Positions 1 through 8,712 are shown, counted from the first letter of the stretch. The stretch is DNA of 64,000 nt from JBDHWG01 sp046328525 (GCA_046328525.1 JAXLWK010000009.1:124001-188000), one strand, 5' to 3'. The notes: generated from the letters alone by a model not told the origin. Made by a program: numbers and translations.

Positions 1-25
1 CAACGCCGCGTTGGGCCTACCATTT

Positions 26-60
26 CGCGGGCCTCTCTCCTGGCGGAGAGAGCGCCCGCG
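26..60 (+). terminator. Hairpin before the ABC exporter operon, likely intrinsic terminator
   Basis: CGCGGGC plus CTCTCTCC pairs with GGAGAGAG plus GCCCGCG around a TGGC loop, with one bulged C, followed by TTTG. It lies 43 bases before the first gene and probably ends a transcript from outside the window. A short T-tract keeps the call moderate. Confidence 0.55.
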
Positions 61-103
61 TTTGTTCGGGTTGGAATATACACGGCGTCATTAGGAGCGT
101 CTC

Positions 104-1027
104 GTGGCGGTTGAGCCTGTTGTGGTCGTCAACGACCTTGTGAAGATATACGGCAACGATCTCCCGGCCGTGAACGGCATTAGCTTTACCGTCGAAAAGG
201 GCGAGATTTTCGGCTTCCTCGGCCCGAATGGCGCCGGCAAGAGCACGACGATGCGCATGCTCTACGGGCGCACCCCCATCACGTCCGGCCAGGTCAACAT
301 CCTCGGCTTCGACCCGCGCCGCGATGGCCGCCGCTTGCGGGCCGTGCTGGGAATCGTCCCCCAGGAAGACAACCTCGACCCCGACCTGCGCGTGCTGCAA
401 AACATGCTCGTCTATGCGCGCTACTTCGACATCCCGCGCCCCAAGGCACTGGCCCACGCCCAGGAAGCCCTGGAGCTATTCCAGCTCTGGGACCGCCGCG
501 ACTCGCCGGTCAGCGAGCTATCCGGCGGCATGAAACGGCGGCTCGTCATCGCCCGCAGCCTGATCAACGACCCCAGGCTCGTCATCCTGGACGAGCCGAC
601 CACCGGGCTGGACCCGCAGGCGCGGCAGGTGGTCTGGCAGCGGCTGCGCTACCTGGCGAGCCAGGGCGTGACGATGCTGCTGACCACCCACTACATGGAG
701 GAAGCGACCCAGCTGTGCTCGCGCCTGGTCATCATGGACAAGGGCCGCATTCTGGCCGAGGACAGGCCGCACGTCCTCATTCAACAGCATACCCACCCCT
801 ACGTCCTGGAGATCCGCCGCGACGGCGAGGACAACACGGTGTTCCGCGAGGTGCTGCCCGACGACGCCCAGGTGGAGAAGGTCGGCGACACTGTGTACAT
901 CTACAGCCCCAAGGCGGTAGACCACACCTCCCTCGGCCTGCCGCCCAGCGTCACCACGTTGAGCCGCCAGGCGTCGCTGGAGGACGTGTTCCTGCGCCTG
1001 ACGGGGCGTGGGCTGGACGAGGAATAG
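104..1027 (+). CDS. ABC-2 type exporter, ATP-binding subunit
   Basis: This is the ATPase of an export-type ABC transporter, close to the NodI/DrrA group, and would sit on the cytoplasmic face and power the adjacent permease. Visible motifs are Walker A GPNGAGKST (residues 40-48), signature LSGGMKRRL (about 139), Walker B VILDEPTTG (about 163) and H-loop TTHYMEE (about 195). The C-terminal extension typical of DrrA-like ATPases is present, giving 307 aa. The start is GTG, supported by AGGAG at 92-96. The permease starts 12 bases after the stop, so the two are one operon. Substrate cannot be read from sequence. Confidence 0.9.
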   Translation: MAVEPVVVVNDLVKIYGNDLPAVNGISFTVEKGEIFGFLGPNGAGKSTTMRMLYGRTPITSGQVNILGFDPRRDGRRLRAVLGIVPQEDNLDPDLRVLQNMLVYARYFDIPRPKALAHAQEALELFQLWDRRDSPVSELSGGMKRRLVIARSLINDPRLVILDEPTTGLDPQARQVVWQRLRYLASQGVTMLLTTHYMEEATQLCSRLVIMDKGRILAEDRPHVLIQQHTHPYVLEIRRDGEDNTVFREVLPDDAQVEKVGDTVYIYSPKAVDHTSLGLPPSVTTLSRQASLEDVFLRLTGRGLDEE

Positions 1028-1039
1028 GACACGCAACCC

Positions 1040-1819
1040 ATGAATGACATGCCCCTGCTGAACGTTTCCTACCGCGCCGCCCGCGTCTGGCAGCGCAACT
1101 ACGACGTGTTCATTCGCATGTGGAAGACGGAGCTGTGGCCGCCCTTCCTGGAGCCGATCATGCAGATCGTCGCCCTGGGCCTGGGGCTAGGCGCATACGT
1201 CACATCCATCAACGGGATGTCCTTCATCCAGTTCATCGCGCCCGGCTTCGTCGCCAGCGGCGTCATGTTCACCGCCTCCTTCGAGTGCATGTTCGGCTCG
1301 TATATCCGCATGGAGTACCAGCGCACCTTCGACGCCATCATCGCCACGCCGGCGACAGTCGAGGATGTGATCGCCGGCGAGGTGATGTGGGCGACCTCGC
1401 GCGGCGTCTTCGCCGCCATCGTCGTCCTCATCGTGATGCTCGTGTTTGGGCTGGTGCAGTCGCCGTGGGCCATCCTGGCCGTGGGCGTCGCCGCCGTCGA
1501 AGGCATGCTGTTCGCCGCCCTCGCCATCACCTTCACCGCCGTCGTCCCGTCCATAGACAACTTCAACTACCTCATCACCCTGGGCCTGACACCGATGTTC
1601 CTCTTCTCCGGCGTGTACTTCCCAATCGAAAACCTGCCGCCAACCTTGCAGACGCTGGCCTGGTTCTCGCCGCTGACCCACGCCGTCCTCCCTATCCGCG
1701 GCCTGGTGCTGGGGCAGCCGGGGCTGTGGATGATCGGCGACATCGTGTGGATGCTGGTGGTGGGCGGGGCCTTGTTCATCACCGCCCTGTACCTGATGCG
1801 CCGCCGCCTCATCAACTGA
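1040..1819 (+). CDS. ABC-2 type exporter, permease subunit
   Basis: A 259-aa integral membrane protein of the ABC-2/NodJ type with about six hydrophobic segments. The conserved end 'FLFSGVYFPIENLPP..LQTLAWFSPLTHAV' region is the family hallmark near residues 190-220. It should form the membrane channel driven by the ATPase encoded just upstream; the short 12-base gap supports co-transcription. The cargo is unknown; drug, polysaccharide or lipid export are all possible for this family. Confidence 0.88.
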   Translation: MNDMPLLNVSYRAARVWQRNYDVFIRMWKTELWPPFLEPIMQIVALGLGLGAYVTSINGMSFIQFIAPGFVASGVMFTASFECMFGSYIRMEYQRTFDAIIATPATVEDVIAGEVMWATSRGVFAAIVVLIVMLVFGLVQSPWAILAVGVAAVEGMLFAALAITFTAVVPSIDNFNYLITLGLTPMFLFSGVYFPIENLPPTLQTLAWFSPLTHAVLPIRGLVLGQPGLWMIGDIVWMLVVGGALFITALYLMRRRLIN

Positions 1820-1846
1820 TTCTTATGTAGCTCTCAGGTAAACCCC

Positions 1847-1875
1847 TTGACGGACGGCGGAAAAAGGAGTATAAG
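1847..1875 (+). promoter_or_regulatory. Sigma-70-like promoter for the SH3/HExxH lipoprotein gene
   Basis: TTGACG (1847-1852), a 17-base spacer and TATAAG (1870-1875). Predicted start is near 1882, leaving a leader of about 100 nt before the gene at 1986. No other feature was seen in the 166-base gap. Confidence 0.6.
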
Positions 1876-1985
1876 TCCGGTAGTCGGTGTTGTTTCGTCA
1901 TGGTTCGCCGCACTATGTGAAGTAGAATGGCGTTATGAACGACGTATGTGTGCAAGCGCCGTGTTCAGGCTAGATAGGATGCGCC

Positions 1986-3041
1986 ATGTCACTTCGAACT
2001 CGCCTTGCGTTGCTCGCCGCAGTTGTGCTTCTCCCCCTCGTCACCGGCTGTCAGGCGCTGACTGACTTTGGACGCGCCGAGGCGCGCGAGAGCCTGGCGC
2101 TCTTGCGCGAGATCACCGGCGTCGAAGCCCAGGCCGCGCCCCCGGCCCCCGCCGCCCCCCTGACACCGTCCGGCGCGCCCTCGTCCGGCCGCCAGCCAGC
2201 GCCCGCGCCCCGAAACCAGCGTGCCCCCGCCGCCCAGGACGAGCCGACGCCGACACCGGCCCCCACCGCCGCGCCGGAGGCCAGCAGCGATAGCCGCGCC
2301 ACCGTTCTTGCCGACGTCCTGAACGTTCGCGCCGGCCCTGGCCTCAACTTCAACGTGGTGGAACAGGTGCAGCAGGGCGAGAACCTCAACCTCTTGCAGA
2401 ACCTCGGCGCGTGGCTCCAGGTGCGCACCCCGTCCGGCGCCGTCGGGTACGTCATGGCGACCTACGTGGACGCCGGCGGGGCCTCGGCCCAGGTCCTGCC
2501 CGTGACACCGCGCGGCGCGTGGGGCCAGCAGTGGCAGACGCCACCCGGCTGGAATACTCCGCCCGACTGGGGGAACAACAACTCGCCGTTCCCGCGACGC
2601 GGCAACCGATTCAGCCCGGCGCCGGCGACCACAGGCCCGGCCATCACGGACAACGCCGGCAACAGCGTGCGCATCGCCGATCAGACGGGTGGGACCTACA
2701 CCTTCAACGCCCAGGAGCTGATGCGGCTGCTGCGCGACGAGGGCGTCACGAACCAGGACGTGCTGGTCATGCTAATGGATGGCGGTTACGGCAATCGCAG
2801 CGAGACGACCTTTGGCCGTATGCTCGTGGACTGCAACCCCATCAACGTCCCGGTGGACCCCAGCCGCCCGAACCCGCCGGGCAACGGCAAGGCCGGCGCC
2901 GCCTTCTGCAATGCCGTGGCGATGCACGAGGTTTACCATCTCGTCACCCTCGTGCGTGAGCGCTGGGGCGGTGACGAGGCCGACGCCGACGCCTTCGCCG
3001 TGCAGCGCCTCAAGCAGTACGCGCTCGTCACCGGCCCTTGA
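1986..3041 (+). CDS. Lipoprotein with SH3b domain and C-terminal HExxH metallopeptidase-like motif
   Basis: A 351-aa predicted lipoprotein: hydrophobic signal followed by lipobox VTGC (Cys about 22). Then comes a Pro/Ala/Thr-rich linker (about 50-100), a bacterial SH3 domain (about 103-165, with 'ADVLNVRAGPGLNFNVV'), a second Pro/Asn-rich linker, and a C-terminal domain. That domain carries HEVYH (about 317) and, 17 residues later, EADADAFAVQRL, a layout like the third zinc ligand of gluzincin/ImmA-type peptidases. SH3b domains usually bind peptidoglycan or other proteins, so a wall- or membrane-attached peptidase is a reasonable inference. RBS AGGAT precedes the ATG. Confidence 0.65.
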   Translation: MSLRTRLALLAAVVLLPLVTGCQALTDFGRAEARESLALLREITGVEAQAAPPAPAAPLTPSGAPSSGRQPAPAPRNQRAPAAQDEPTPTPAPTAAPEASSDSRATVLADVLNVRAGPGLNFNVVEQVQQGENLNLLQNLGAWLQVRTPSGAVGYVMATYVDAGGASAQVLPVTPRGAWGQQWQTPPGWNTPPDWGNNNSPFPRRGNRFSPAPATTGPAITDNAGNSVRIADQTGGTYTFNAQELMRLLRDEGVTNQDVLVMLMDGGYGNRSETTFGRMLVDCNPINVPVDPSRPNPPGNGKAGAAFCNAVAMHEVYHLVTLVRERWGGDEADADAFAVQRLKQYALVTGP

Positions 3042-3135
3042 CGCCGCCGCTCACCTGTCGAGCGCCCACAAGCCGCCTCGAAGGCAACGCAGAGTTTTGC
3101 ATGAACCTATGGTTCACCATCGCCCATAAGAATCG

Positions 3136-3225
3136 CTGTCACCCCTTCGCTTGGCTCAGGGCAAGCTCTGAGCGAAGCAAAGGGTCTCCCGTTCAGGGGG
3201 TGCTTCGCTCCGCTCAGCATGACAG
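3136..3225. repeat. Intergenic palindromic repeat, CTGTCA...TGACAG type
   Basis: Bounded by CTGTCA (3136) and TGACAG (3220-3225). Inside are 'CTCTGAGCGAAGCAAAGGG' and 'TGCTTCGCTCCGCTCAGCAT', two opposed versions of a GAGCGAAGC unit. The same unit style recurs in the gap near 18030. It fills much of the 223-base gap before the MFS gene and may supply part of its leader. Confidence 0.55.
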
Positions 3226-3264
3226 TTCGAGGCTATTTTCAGGGTAGGCGCAGAGACGCACAGA

Positions 3265-4560
3265 ATGGGAGAACCCAATCCCGCTTCGGTGTGGGTCTTT
3301 GCGCGGCTGCGTTTCCTGATTCGTCCGACGACATTTTCTCTCCTCTGGCGGCTCGTCGCCCTCAACGCCTTCTGGTTCGCGCTCAACGTCGCCGGCAACG
3401 GCCTTGACCCCATCGCCATGCCGCTGCGCGTCCAGGAGTTGGCGCCCGGCGATGCGAAGGCGACATGGCTGGCCGGGCTGCGGACGGCGGGCCTCCTCGT
3501 CGCCATCCTGTGGCAGCCGACTATCGGCGCGCTGAGTGACCGACGGCTCGGCGGGCGGCTGCCGTACCTCATGATCGGCGCGGCCGCCTTCGTGGTCATC
3601 CTGCCCCTGATGGCCCTCGCGCCCACCTTCGCCATCCTGCTCCTCTCCATCCTGCTCCTCCAGCTCAGCTCCAACACCATCCAGGGGCCGCTGCAAGCCC
3701 TCGTCACCGACTACATGCCGAGCTACCTTTACAGCCGCGCCGCCGGCTTCAAGGCCCTGTTCGAGGTCGTCGGCGGCGTCGTTGGGGCGCTGTGTGTCGG
3801 CCTGCTCATCACGGGTGTCTGGCCCACCAGCGCCTACGTCCTCGTCGGCGCCGCCGCCGTGCTGGCCGCCGCTGTCACCTACGCCGGGCTGCGCGGCGTC
3901 CGCCCGCGCAAGCGCGTCGTGCTGGCGGAGGTGGCCGCGCCGCACACGTTCCGCCGCGCGCTGGCCGACCTGCGCACGCCGGGCATGCGCGGCTTTCGCT
4001 GGTGGCTCGTCAACCGCATGCTCTTCACGTTCAGCCTCGCCACCATCAAAGTCTACGGCCTGTTCTACGTCCAGGACTACCTGGGGCTGCCTGAGCCGGG
4101 GCGCGTCGTCGGCGTGCTCGTCGCCACCATCGGCGTCGGCGTCGCGCTACTCGCGCTGCCCGCCGCGCGCCTGGCCGAGCGGATCGGCTGGCGCATCCCG
4201 ATGCTCGCCGCCAGCGCCCTGGGCGTGACCGCGGCGCTCCTGTTTCTGTTCGCCGGCAACGCCTGGCAGCTCTGGGTGTTCGGCGGCATCTTCGGCGTGG
4301 CCCTCGCCCTGTACCAGGTCGTCGGCTGGGGGCTGGGCATGCGCCTGGCGCCGGTAGGGCGTGTCGGCCAGTTCCTCGGCGTCGCCAACGTCGCCGCCAT
4401 CGCCGGCTCGATCTCGGCCGGCCTGGTCGGCCCCGTGATTGATATTCTGAACCACCGCCAGCCGGGATCGGGCTATCTGGTGATGCTCGTCGTGGACGCC
4501 GCCTGCTTCGCCCTGGCCGCCCTCGCCCTGCTGCGCATCCCAAAGGACGCCGCGCCGTAG
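3265..4560 (+). CDS. MFS transporter
   Basis: A 431-aa major facilitator with about 12 hydrophobic segments. The first half contains the loop 2-3 signature region 'GALSDRRLGGRLPYLMIG' (about 92-109), matching the MFS motif G-x-x-x-D-R-x-G-R-R. This style resembles the SLC45/GPH-like sugar transporter branch, but substrate cannot be fixed. The chosen ATG has only a weak Shine-Dalgarno; a start nearer residue 25 is possible. It stands alone between an intergenic repeat and the alpha/beta hydrolase promoter. Confidence 0.82.
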   Translation: MGEPNPASVWVFARLRFLIRPTTFSLLWRLVALNAFWFALNVAGNGLDPIAMPLRVQELAPGDAKATWLAGLRTAGLLVAILWQPTIGALSDRRLGGRLPYLMIGAAAFVVILPLMALAPTFAILLLSILLLQLSSNTIQGPLQALVTDYMPSYLYSRAAGFKALFEVVGGVVGALCVGLLITGVWPTSAYVLVGAAAVLAAAVTYAGLRGVRPRKRVVLAEVAAPHTFRRALADLRTPGMRGFRWWLVNRMLFTFSLATIKVYGLFYVQDYLGLPEPGRVVGVLVATIGVGVALLALPAARLAERIGWRIPMLAASALGVTAALLFLFAGNAWQLWVFGGIFGVALALYQVVGWGLGMRLAPVGRVGQFLGVANVAAIAGSISAGLVGPVIDILNHRQPGSGYLVMLVVDAACFALAALALLRIPKDAAP

Positions 4561-4582
4561 TCGCTCGGCGCGGTAAGAACCT

Positions 4583-4611
4583 TTGCCGGGTCCGCATCAG
4601 GGGACTATACT
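4583..4611 (+). promoter_or_regulatory. Promoter for the alpha/beta hydrolase gene
   Basis: TTGCCG (4583-4588), 17-base spacer, TATACT (4606-4611). It lies 28 bases before the ATG at 4640 and excludes the longer reading frame that begins at 4583. Confidence 0.6.
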
Positions 4612-4639
4612 AAAGAGAAGACAATTGCGGAGGGCAGGC

Positions 4640-5659
4640 ATGGCTCGTGTTTGCTGGCTCCTCATCTTGGGCCTACTGATTGCCAGTCTCGGCTCGATCG
4701 CGGCGCAGAGCAGCGACGGGCAGGCCGACGCCGGCGCACACACCCGCCCGGCGGCACAGCGCACCGTGGATGACCCGGGCGAGGGGTCCGGCGCGGCCGG
4801 CGATATCGCCTTCATTGACAACCTGCGCAGCCGCAGCTACGGCGGCGGCGACATCCAGGTTGTGCGCGTCCTCCAGGACACCCCGGCCTTTACTCGCTAC
4901 CTCATCCAGTACCCTAGCGACGGCTTGATGGTCGGCGGGTTCATGAACGTCCCGAAGGGCGTGCCGCAGCCCTACCCGGCCGTCATTGTCGCCCACGGGT
5001 ATGTCAATCCAAGCAACTACGCCGTCGTCAACTACACCGCCCCGCTGGCCGATGCCCTGGCGCGCGCGGGCTATCTGACCGTTCACCCCAACTACCGCAA
5101 TCACACCGGCTCGGACAGCGGCCCCAACCCGTTCCGCGCCGGCTACGCCGTGGACGTGCTCAACCTGGCCGCCATTCTCAAGCAGCGCCCCGACGTGAAG
5201 ACGGACGGCATCGGCATCCTCGGCCATAGCATGGGCGGCGGCGTCGCCCTCAAGGCGCTCGTCGCCGGCAGCGACATCCGCGCCGCCGTGCTCTATGGCG
5301 CGATGAGCGGCGACGAGGCCGAGAACTTCGCCGCCATCCAGCGCTGGAGCGGCGGAACGGGGACGCGCGAGACGCCGTACACCCCGACCGGCGACGCCGA
5401 GGCATTCCGCCGCGCCTCCCCCGTCAACTATCTCGACGCGGTGCAGGTCCCGGTGCAGATTCACCACGGCAGCGCCGACAACCAGGTGCCGCCGGCGTGG
5501 TCGGCGGACCTGGACACCCGCCTGCAAGCGGCGGGCAAGAACGTCGAGCTGTTCACCTACCCTGGCGCGCCGCACTTTTTCCCCGCCGGCAGCGCCGCCT
5601 ACAATTCGATGATCGCGCGTGTCATTCGGTTTTTCGACAAGCATCTGTACGAAACCTAG
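4640..5659 (+). CDS. Secreted alpha/beta hydrolase (dienelactone hydrolase/prolyl oligopeptidase-like)
   Basis: A 339-aa hydrolase with an N-terminal signal peptide (MARVCWLLILGLLIASLGSI). The nucleophile elbow GHSMGGG lies near residue 196. The acid is likely the Asp in SADNQVP, and the His lies in GAPHFFP, giving a complete Ser-Asp-His triad. The N-terminal half shows the oxyanion-type VIVAHGY and the NYRNH segment common in secreted dienelactone-hydrolase-like enzymes. The start at 4640 is chosen because GGAGGG precedes it and the promoter lies at 4583-4611. Substrate unknown; peptidase or esterase activity are alternatives. Confidence 0.85.
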   Translation: MARVCWLLILGLLIASLGSIAAQSSDGQADAGAHTRPAAQRTVDDPGEGSGAAGDIAFIDNLRSRSYGGGDIQVVRVLQDTPAFTRYLIQYPSDGLMVGGFMNVPKGVPQPYPAVIVAHGYVNPSNYAVVNYTAPLADALARAGYLTVHPNYRNHTGSDSGPNPFRAGYAVDVLNLAAILKQRPDVKTDGIGILGHSMGGGVALKALVAGSDIRAAVLYGAMSGDEAENFAAIQRWSGGTGTRETPYTPTGDAEAFRRASPVNYLDAVQVPVQIHHGSADNQVPPAWSADLDTRLQAAGKNVELFTYPGAPHFFPAGSAAYNSMIARVIRFFDKHLYET

Positions 5660-5673
5660 AATGAGGGTTGTGC

Positions 5674-7017
5674 ATGGCCGAGCCGAAGAATAAGGTAGAT
5701 TTCGAGTGGGCGGTGGGCGATTCGGACTGGGACCAGAACACGGAGATGATGGACCACGCGCCGCCCCCGCCGCCGCGCGTGGTGCAGGGCTTTCGCCGCG
5801 TCTCCCGCCGCGTGCTGGCCGGCCTCGGTGTGCTGCTCACCGTGGTGGCGCTGATTGTTGGCTGGAAGATGTGGCGCGACTCCCAGATCGGCCTGGAGCG
5901 CATCCGCCAGGATATCCAGGCCACCGCCGACATGGAAGCCTGGGCGTGGTACAACCAGGACCTCAACGCGCTGGCCTCGCTGATCTCGCCCAACGCCTCG
6001 ACCAGCTGGCGCACGCGCATGCAGTACTCCCTGGGCCGCATCCGCGACACCATCGGCGCGAACCTCGGCGCACCCCAGACGGTGCTGAGCGATCCGGAGG
6101 TCCACGACAACACCGCCATCGTCCGCGCCCGCGTGACCCTACCCGGCGGCTCGCCCTCGACCGCCACCACGCTGGCTGAGACGCGCACCTACGAACGCCA
6201 GGCGGATGGCGTGTGGCGGCAGACCAGCCCGGATGGCCGCTTCTGGGGTGACACGCGGCAGCAGTCGTCGGAGCACTTCATCATCAGCTACAACACCCGC
6301 GACCACCGCGCCGTCGTCGCGGCTCTGCCGCGCCTCGAAGCGCTGTACACGCAGATGGTCGCCGACCTGGGCCTGACGGACCTGCCCCAAACGCCGTTCA
6401 ACATCAGCGTCCTGCCGACCCTCGACAACACGACCTACCGCATGAGCGACGACCGCCGCCTGGCGGTGGCATCGCCGGAGCTGATCCTGTCGCCGGCCAG
6501 CCTCCAGTATGACGACATCCTGGTGCGCTCCATCGCCTCGCCGATGGTGGCCTACCTGATCCTCGAGGCGAGCCAGAGGCAGGCCAATCAGCGCGGCAGC
6601 GCCCTGTTCCGGTCCCCGTTCGCCCTGATGGGCGTGGTGCAGTGGCTCGTGGCGACGACGACGAAGCTGCCGTTGGATTTCCAAGCCCAGTCTGAAGCGC
6701 AGTTCCGCGCCGCGCTCGCCAACGGCTACCGACCCTCCCTGACGAACAACGGCCCGACGTTCAACGGCTTCCCGGACCGCCAGCGCGGCTTCGCCGTCGT
6801 CCAGATGACGGGCTACAGCCTGGGCGAGTTCGTCGCCGAGCGGTACGGCCGCGCCAGGGTCGGCGAGATGATCCGCGTGCTGGGGAGCGGTCTGCCGTGG
6901 GACGAGACGGTCAGCCAGGTCTTTGGCACAGACGTCCAGACATTCGAGAACGACTGGCGCACGTTCGTGCTCCAGCGCTACGGAGGCGAGCCGTCGGCGT
7001 CGGTGGCGCGGCCATGA
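5674..7017 (+). CDS. Membrane-anchored peptidase MA-like protein lacking HExxH
   Basis: A 447-aa protein with an acidic cytoplasmic start, one membrane segment (about 48-68) and an extracytoplasmic region. The first part resembles an NTF2-like domain; after about residue 195, 'EHFIISYNTRDHRAVVAALP' and a late 'GYSLGEFVAERYG' match the framework of the peptidase MA-like superfamily. The expected HExxH helix is replaced by 'IASPMVAYLILEAS', so no zinc site is visible and catalysis is unlikely. ATG at 5674 is preferred over TTG at 5668 because GAGGG lies just upstream. It overlaps the next gene by ATGA. Confidence 0.6.
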   Translation: MAEPKNKVDFEWAVGDSDWDQNTEMMDHAPPPPPRVVQGFRRVSRRVLAGLGVLLTVVALIVGWKMWRDSQIGLERIRQDIQATADMEAWAWYNQDLNALASLISPNASTSWRTRMQYSLGRIRDTIGANLGAPQTVLSDPEVHDNTAIVRARVTLPGGSPSTATTLAETRTYERQADGVWRQTSPDGRFWGDTRQQSSEHFIISYNTRDHRAVVAALPRLEALYTQMVADLGLTDLPQTPFNISVLPTLDNTTYRMSDDRRLAVASPELILSPASLQYDDILVRSIASPMVAYLILEASQRQANQRGSALFRSPFALMGVVQWLVATTTKLPLDFQAQSEAQFRAALANGYRPSLTNNGPTFNGFPDRQRGFAVVQMTGYSLGEFVAERYGRARVGEMIRVLGSGLPWDETVSQVFGTDVQTFENDWRTFVLQRYGGEPSASVARP

Positions 7018-7406
7018 GCATGGACAATGCCCTGTACGAGCGCATCTACCTGGTCGTGTCGCAGATCCCGGCCGGCCAGGTCGCCACATATGGGGACATC
7101 GCCCAGATCGTGGGGCGCGGCTGCGACGCCCGCATTGTCGGCTACGCCATGGCCGACCTCGGCCGCCACCCCGTTCGGCTGCCCGTTCCCTGGCAGCGCG
7201 TCATCAACGCCCAGGGCGGCATCAGCACCCGTGGGCCGCAGCAGCGCCAGCTGCTGGAAGCGGAGGGCATCGAGTTTGACGCCAAAGGCAGGGTTCCCCT
7301 GGCGCACTATCGCTGGCGCGGCCCAGACCCCGACTTCCTCGCCGAGCATGACCTGAACCCCCTCGACCTGCCGCCACCGCCGCCGGAGCAGCCCAAATTG
7401 CTGTGA
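7014..7406 (+). CDS. Alkyltransferase-like (ATL) MGMT-family DNA-binding protein
   Basis: A 130-aa protein matching the DNA-binding domain of O6-alkylguanine-DNA alkyltransferase: 'PAGQVATYGDIAQIVG' helix and 'RGCDARIVGYAM' arginine-finger region. The active-site PCHRV of true MGMT reads P-W-Q-R-V (Trp about 60), the pattern of alkyltransferase-like proteins. Those proteins cannot transfer alkyl groups but flag O6-alkylguanine for nucleotide excision repair. The C-terminal tail is unusually Pro-rich. ATG 7014 overlaps the upstream stop (ATGA), suggesting translational coupling; ATG 7020 is an alternative. Confidence 0.85.
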   Translation: MSMDNALYERIYLVVSQIPAGQVATYGDIAQIVGRGCDARIVGYAMADLGRHPVRLPVPWQRVINAQGGISTRGPQQRQLLEAEGIEFDAKGRVPLAHYRWRGPDPDFLAEHDLNPLDLPPPPPEQPKLL

Positions 7407-7431
7407 CAGGATTTGCGTCTTGTGGTATACT
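7403..7431 (+). promoter_or_regulatory. Extended -10 promoter for the deacetylase-like gene
   Basis: GTGACA (7403-7408), 17-base spacer, TATACT (7426-7431) with the extended TGG in front. It overlaps the stop of the preceding gene and lies 21 bases before ATG 7453. A CCCCTAGAGGGG palindrome sits between -10 and the ATG. Confidence 0.6.
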
Positions 7432-7452
7432 GTCCCCTAGAGGGGCCTCACC

Positions 7453-8505
7453 ATGACGACAGCTTATGTTTACGACGCGCGCTACCTTGAGCACGCCAGT
7501 CGGGGCGGCAATCATCCAGAGCGGCCGACCCGCCTGACAGCCATCCTGGACCTCCTGGCCCGCAGTGGCGCCCTCGCCAAGATGACGCCGCTCCACGCCG
7601 TCTCAGTCAGCGACGAGGACCTGCTCCGCGTCCACACGCCGAGCTATGTCGCGCAGATCCGCGAGTTCGCGCAGCGCGGCGGCGGTCTGCTCGACGCCGA
7701 TACGTATGTGGCGGATGTGTCGTATGACGTGGCGCGGCTGGCCGCCGGCGGGTGCGTCGTTGCCACCGACGCCGTGATTGACGGCCGCGTTGACAACGCC
7801 CTCGCCCTCATTCGGCCGCCCGGCCACCACTCTTTCGCCGACCGAGGCGAGGGGTTCTGCCTGTTCAACAACGCGGCCATCGCCGCCGCCCACGCCCGCG
7901 CGCGCGGTCTGAAACGCGCCGCGATTTTCGACTTCGATGTCCACCACGGCAACGGGACCCAGGCGATCTTCTACGGTGAGCCGGACGTGCTCTACATCTC
8001 GACGCACCAGTGGCCGCTCTATCCGGGCACCGGCCACTGGCGCGAGACAGGCGCCGGCACGGCGCGCGGCGCGACCATCAACGTCCCCTTCCCGCCCGGC
8101 GTCGGCGACATGGGCCTGCGCCTGGCGTGGACCGACGTCATTCGGCCGGCCCTGGTGCGCTTCGAGCCGGACATCATCTTCCTCTCGGCGGGCTTCGATG
8201 CCCACTGGCGCGATCCCCTGGCGATGCTCCAGGTGTCCATGAGTGGCTATCACATGATCGCGCAGGAGGCGCTCCAGCTGGCCGACGAGGTCTGCAAGGG
8301 GCGCGTCGTCGTCATCCTGGAAGGCGGCTACGACCTGGACGCGCTGAGCTACGGCACACTGGCCATCGCCCGCGTCCTGATGCGCGACCCCACCCCGCCC
8401 CTCGATCCGCTCGGCCCCTCGACGTGGCCGGAGGAGGACGCGACCTCCCTGGTCGCGGCGCTGCGGCGGCTGCACGAGCTAGACGAATTCTCAACCTGGT
8501 GGTAG
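7453..8505 (+). CDS. Histone deacetylase-family metal amidohydrolase
   Basis: A 350-aa member of the arginase/deacetylase fold. Motifs in order: HPERPTRL near 21, RPPGHHS (about 118, the catalytic His pair), FDVHHGNGTQ (about 158, Asp and His zinc ligands), the Tyr-bearing YPGTGHWRE, SAGFDAHWRDPL (about 247, second Asp) and EGGYD. All catalytic residues look intact. Bacterial homologues act on acetylpolyamines, acetoin-related substrates or acetyl-lysine; the exact substrate is not determined here. It has its own promoter and an intrinsic terminator after it, so it is probably monocistronic. Confidence 0.92.
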   Translation: MTTAYVYDARYLEHASRGGNHPERPTRLTAILDLLARSGALAKMTPLHAVSVSDEDLLRVHTPSYVAQIREFAQRGGGLLDADTYVADVSYDVARLAAGGCVVATDAVIDGRVDNALALIRPPGHHSFADRGEGFCLFNNAAIAAAHARARGLKRAAIFDFDVHHGNGTQAIFYGEPDVLYISTHQWPLYPGTGHWRETGAGTARGATINVPFPPGVGDMGLRLAWTDVIRPALVRFEPDIIFLSAGFDAHWRDPLAMLQVSMSGYHMIAQEALQLADEVCKGRVVVILEGGYDLDALSYGTLAIARVLMRDPTPPLDPLGPSTWPEEDATSLVAALRRLHELDEFSTWW

Positions 8506-8541
8506 CCCACCCCGCCCGTGTCCCCGCCCATCTGCCACCCT

Positions 8542-8566
8542 GGCCCGCCACTTGCGCGGGCCTTTT
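8542..8566 (+). terminator. Intrinsic terminator after the deacetylase-like gene
   Basis: GGCCCGC (8542-8548) pairs with GCGGGCC (8556-8562) around a 7-base loop, followed by TTTT. Confidence 0.75.
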
Positions 8567-8712
8567 GCCATGCGCACGCGGCTGGCTGTCGGGCGCTTGT
8601 CGGACGGGTGTAGGCGCAAGGGATAAGTATTGCGACGGATTCGCGTCATAATATTAGTGGTCGCTCCTTTGGCGGCGGCTCGTTCGCCGCGCGGATAGGA
8701 GGCAATGGTTCA

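Noticed and set aside
4673..5644. Long antisense frame opposite the alpha/beta hydrolase
   Set aside because: The plus-strand protein has an intact triad and signal peptide; the antisense product shows no domain.
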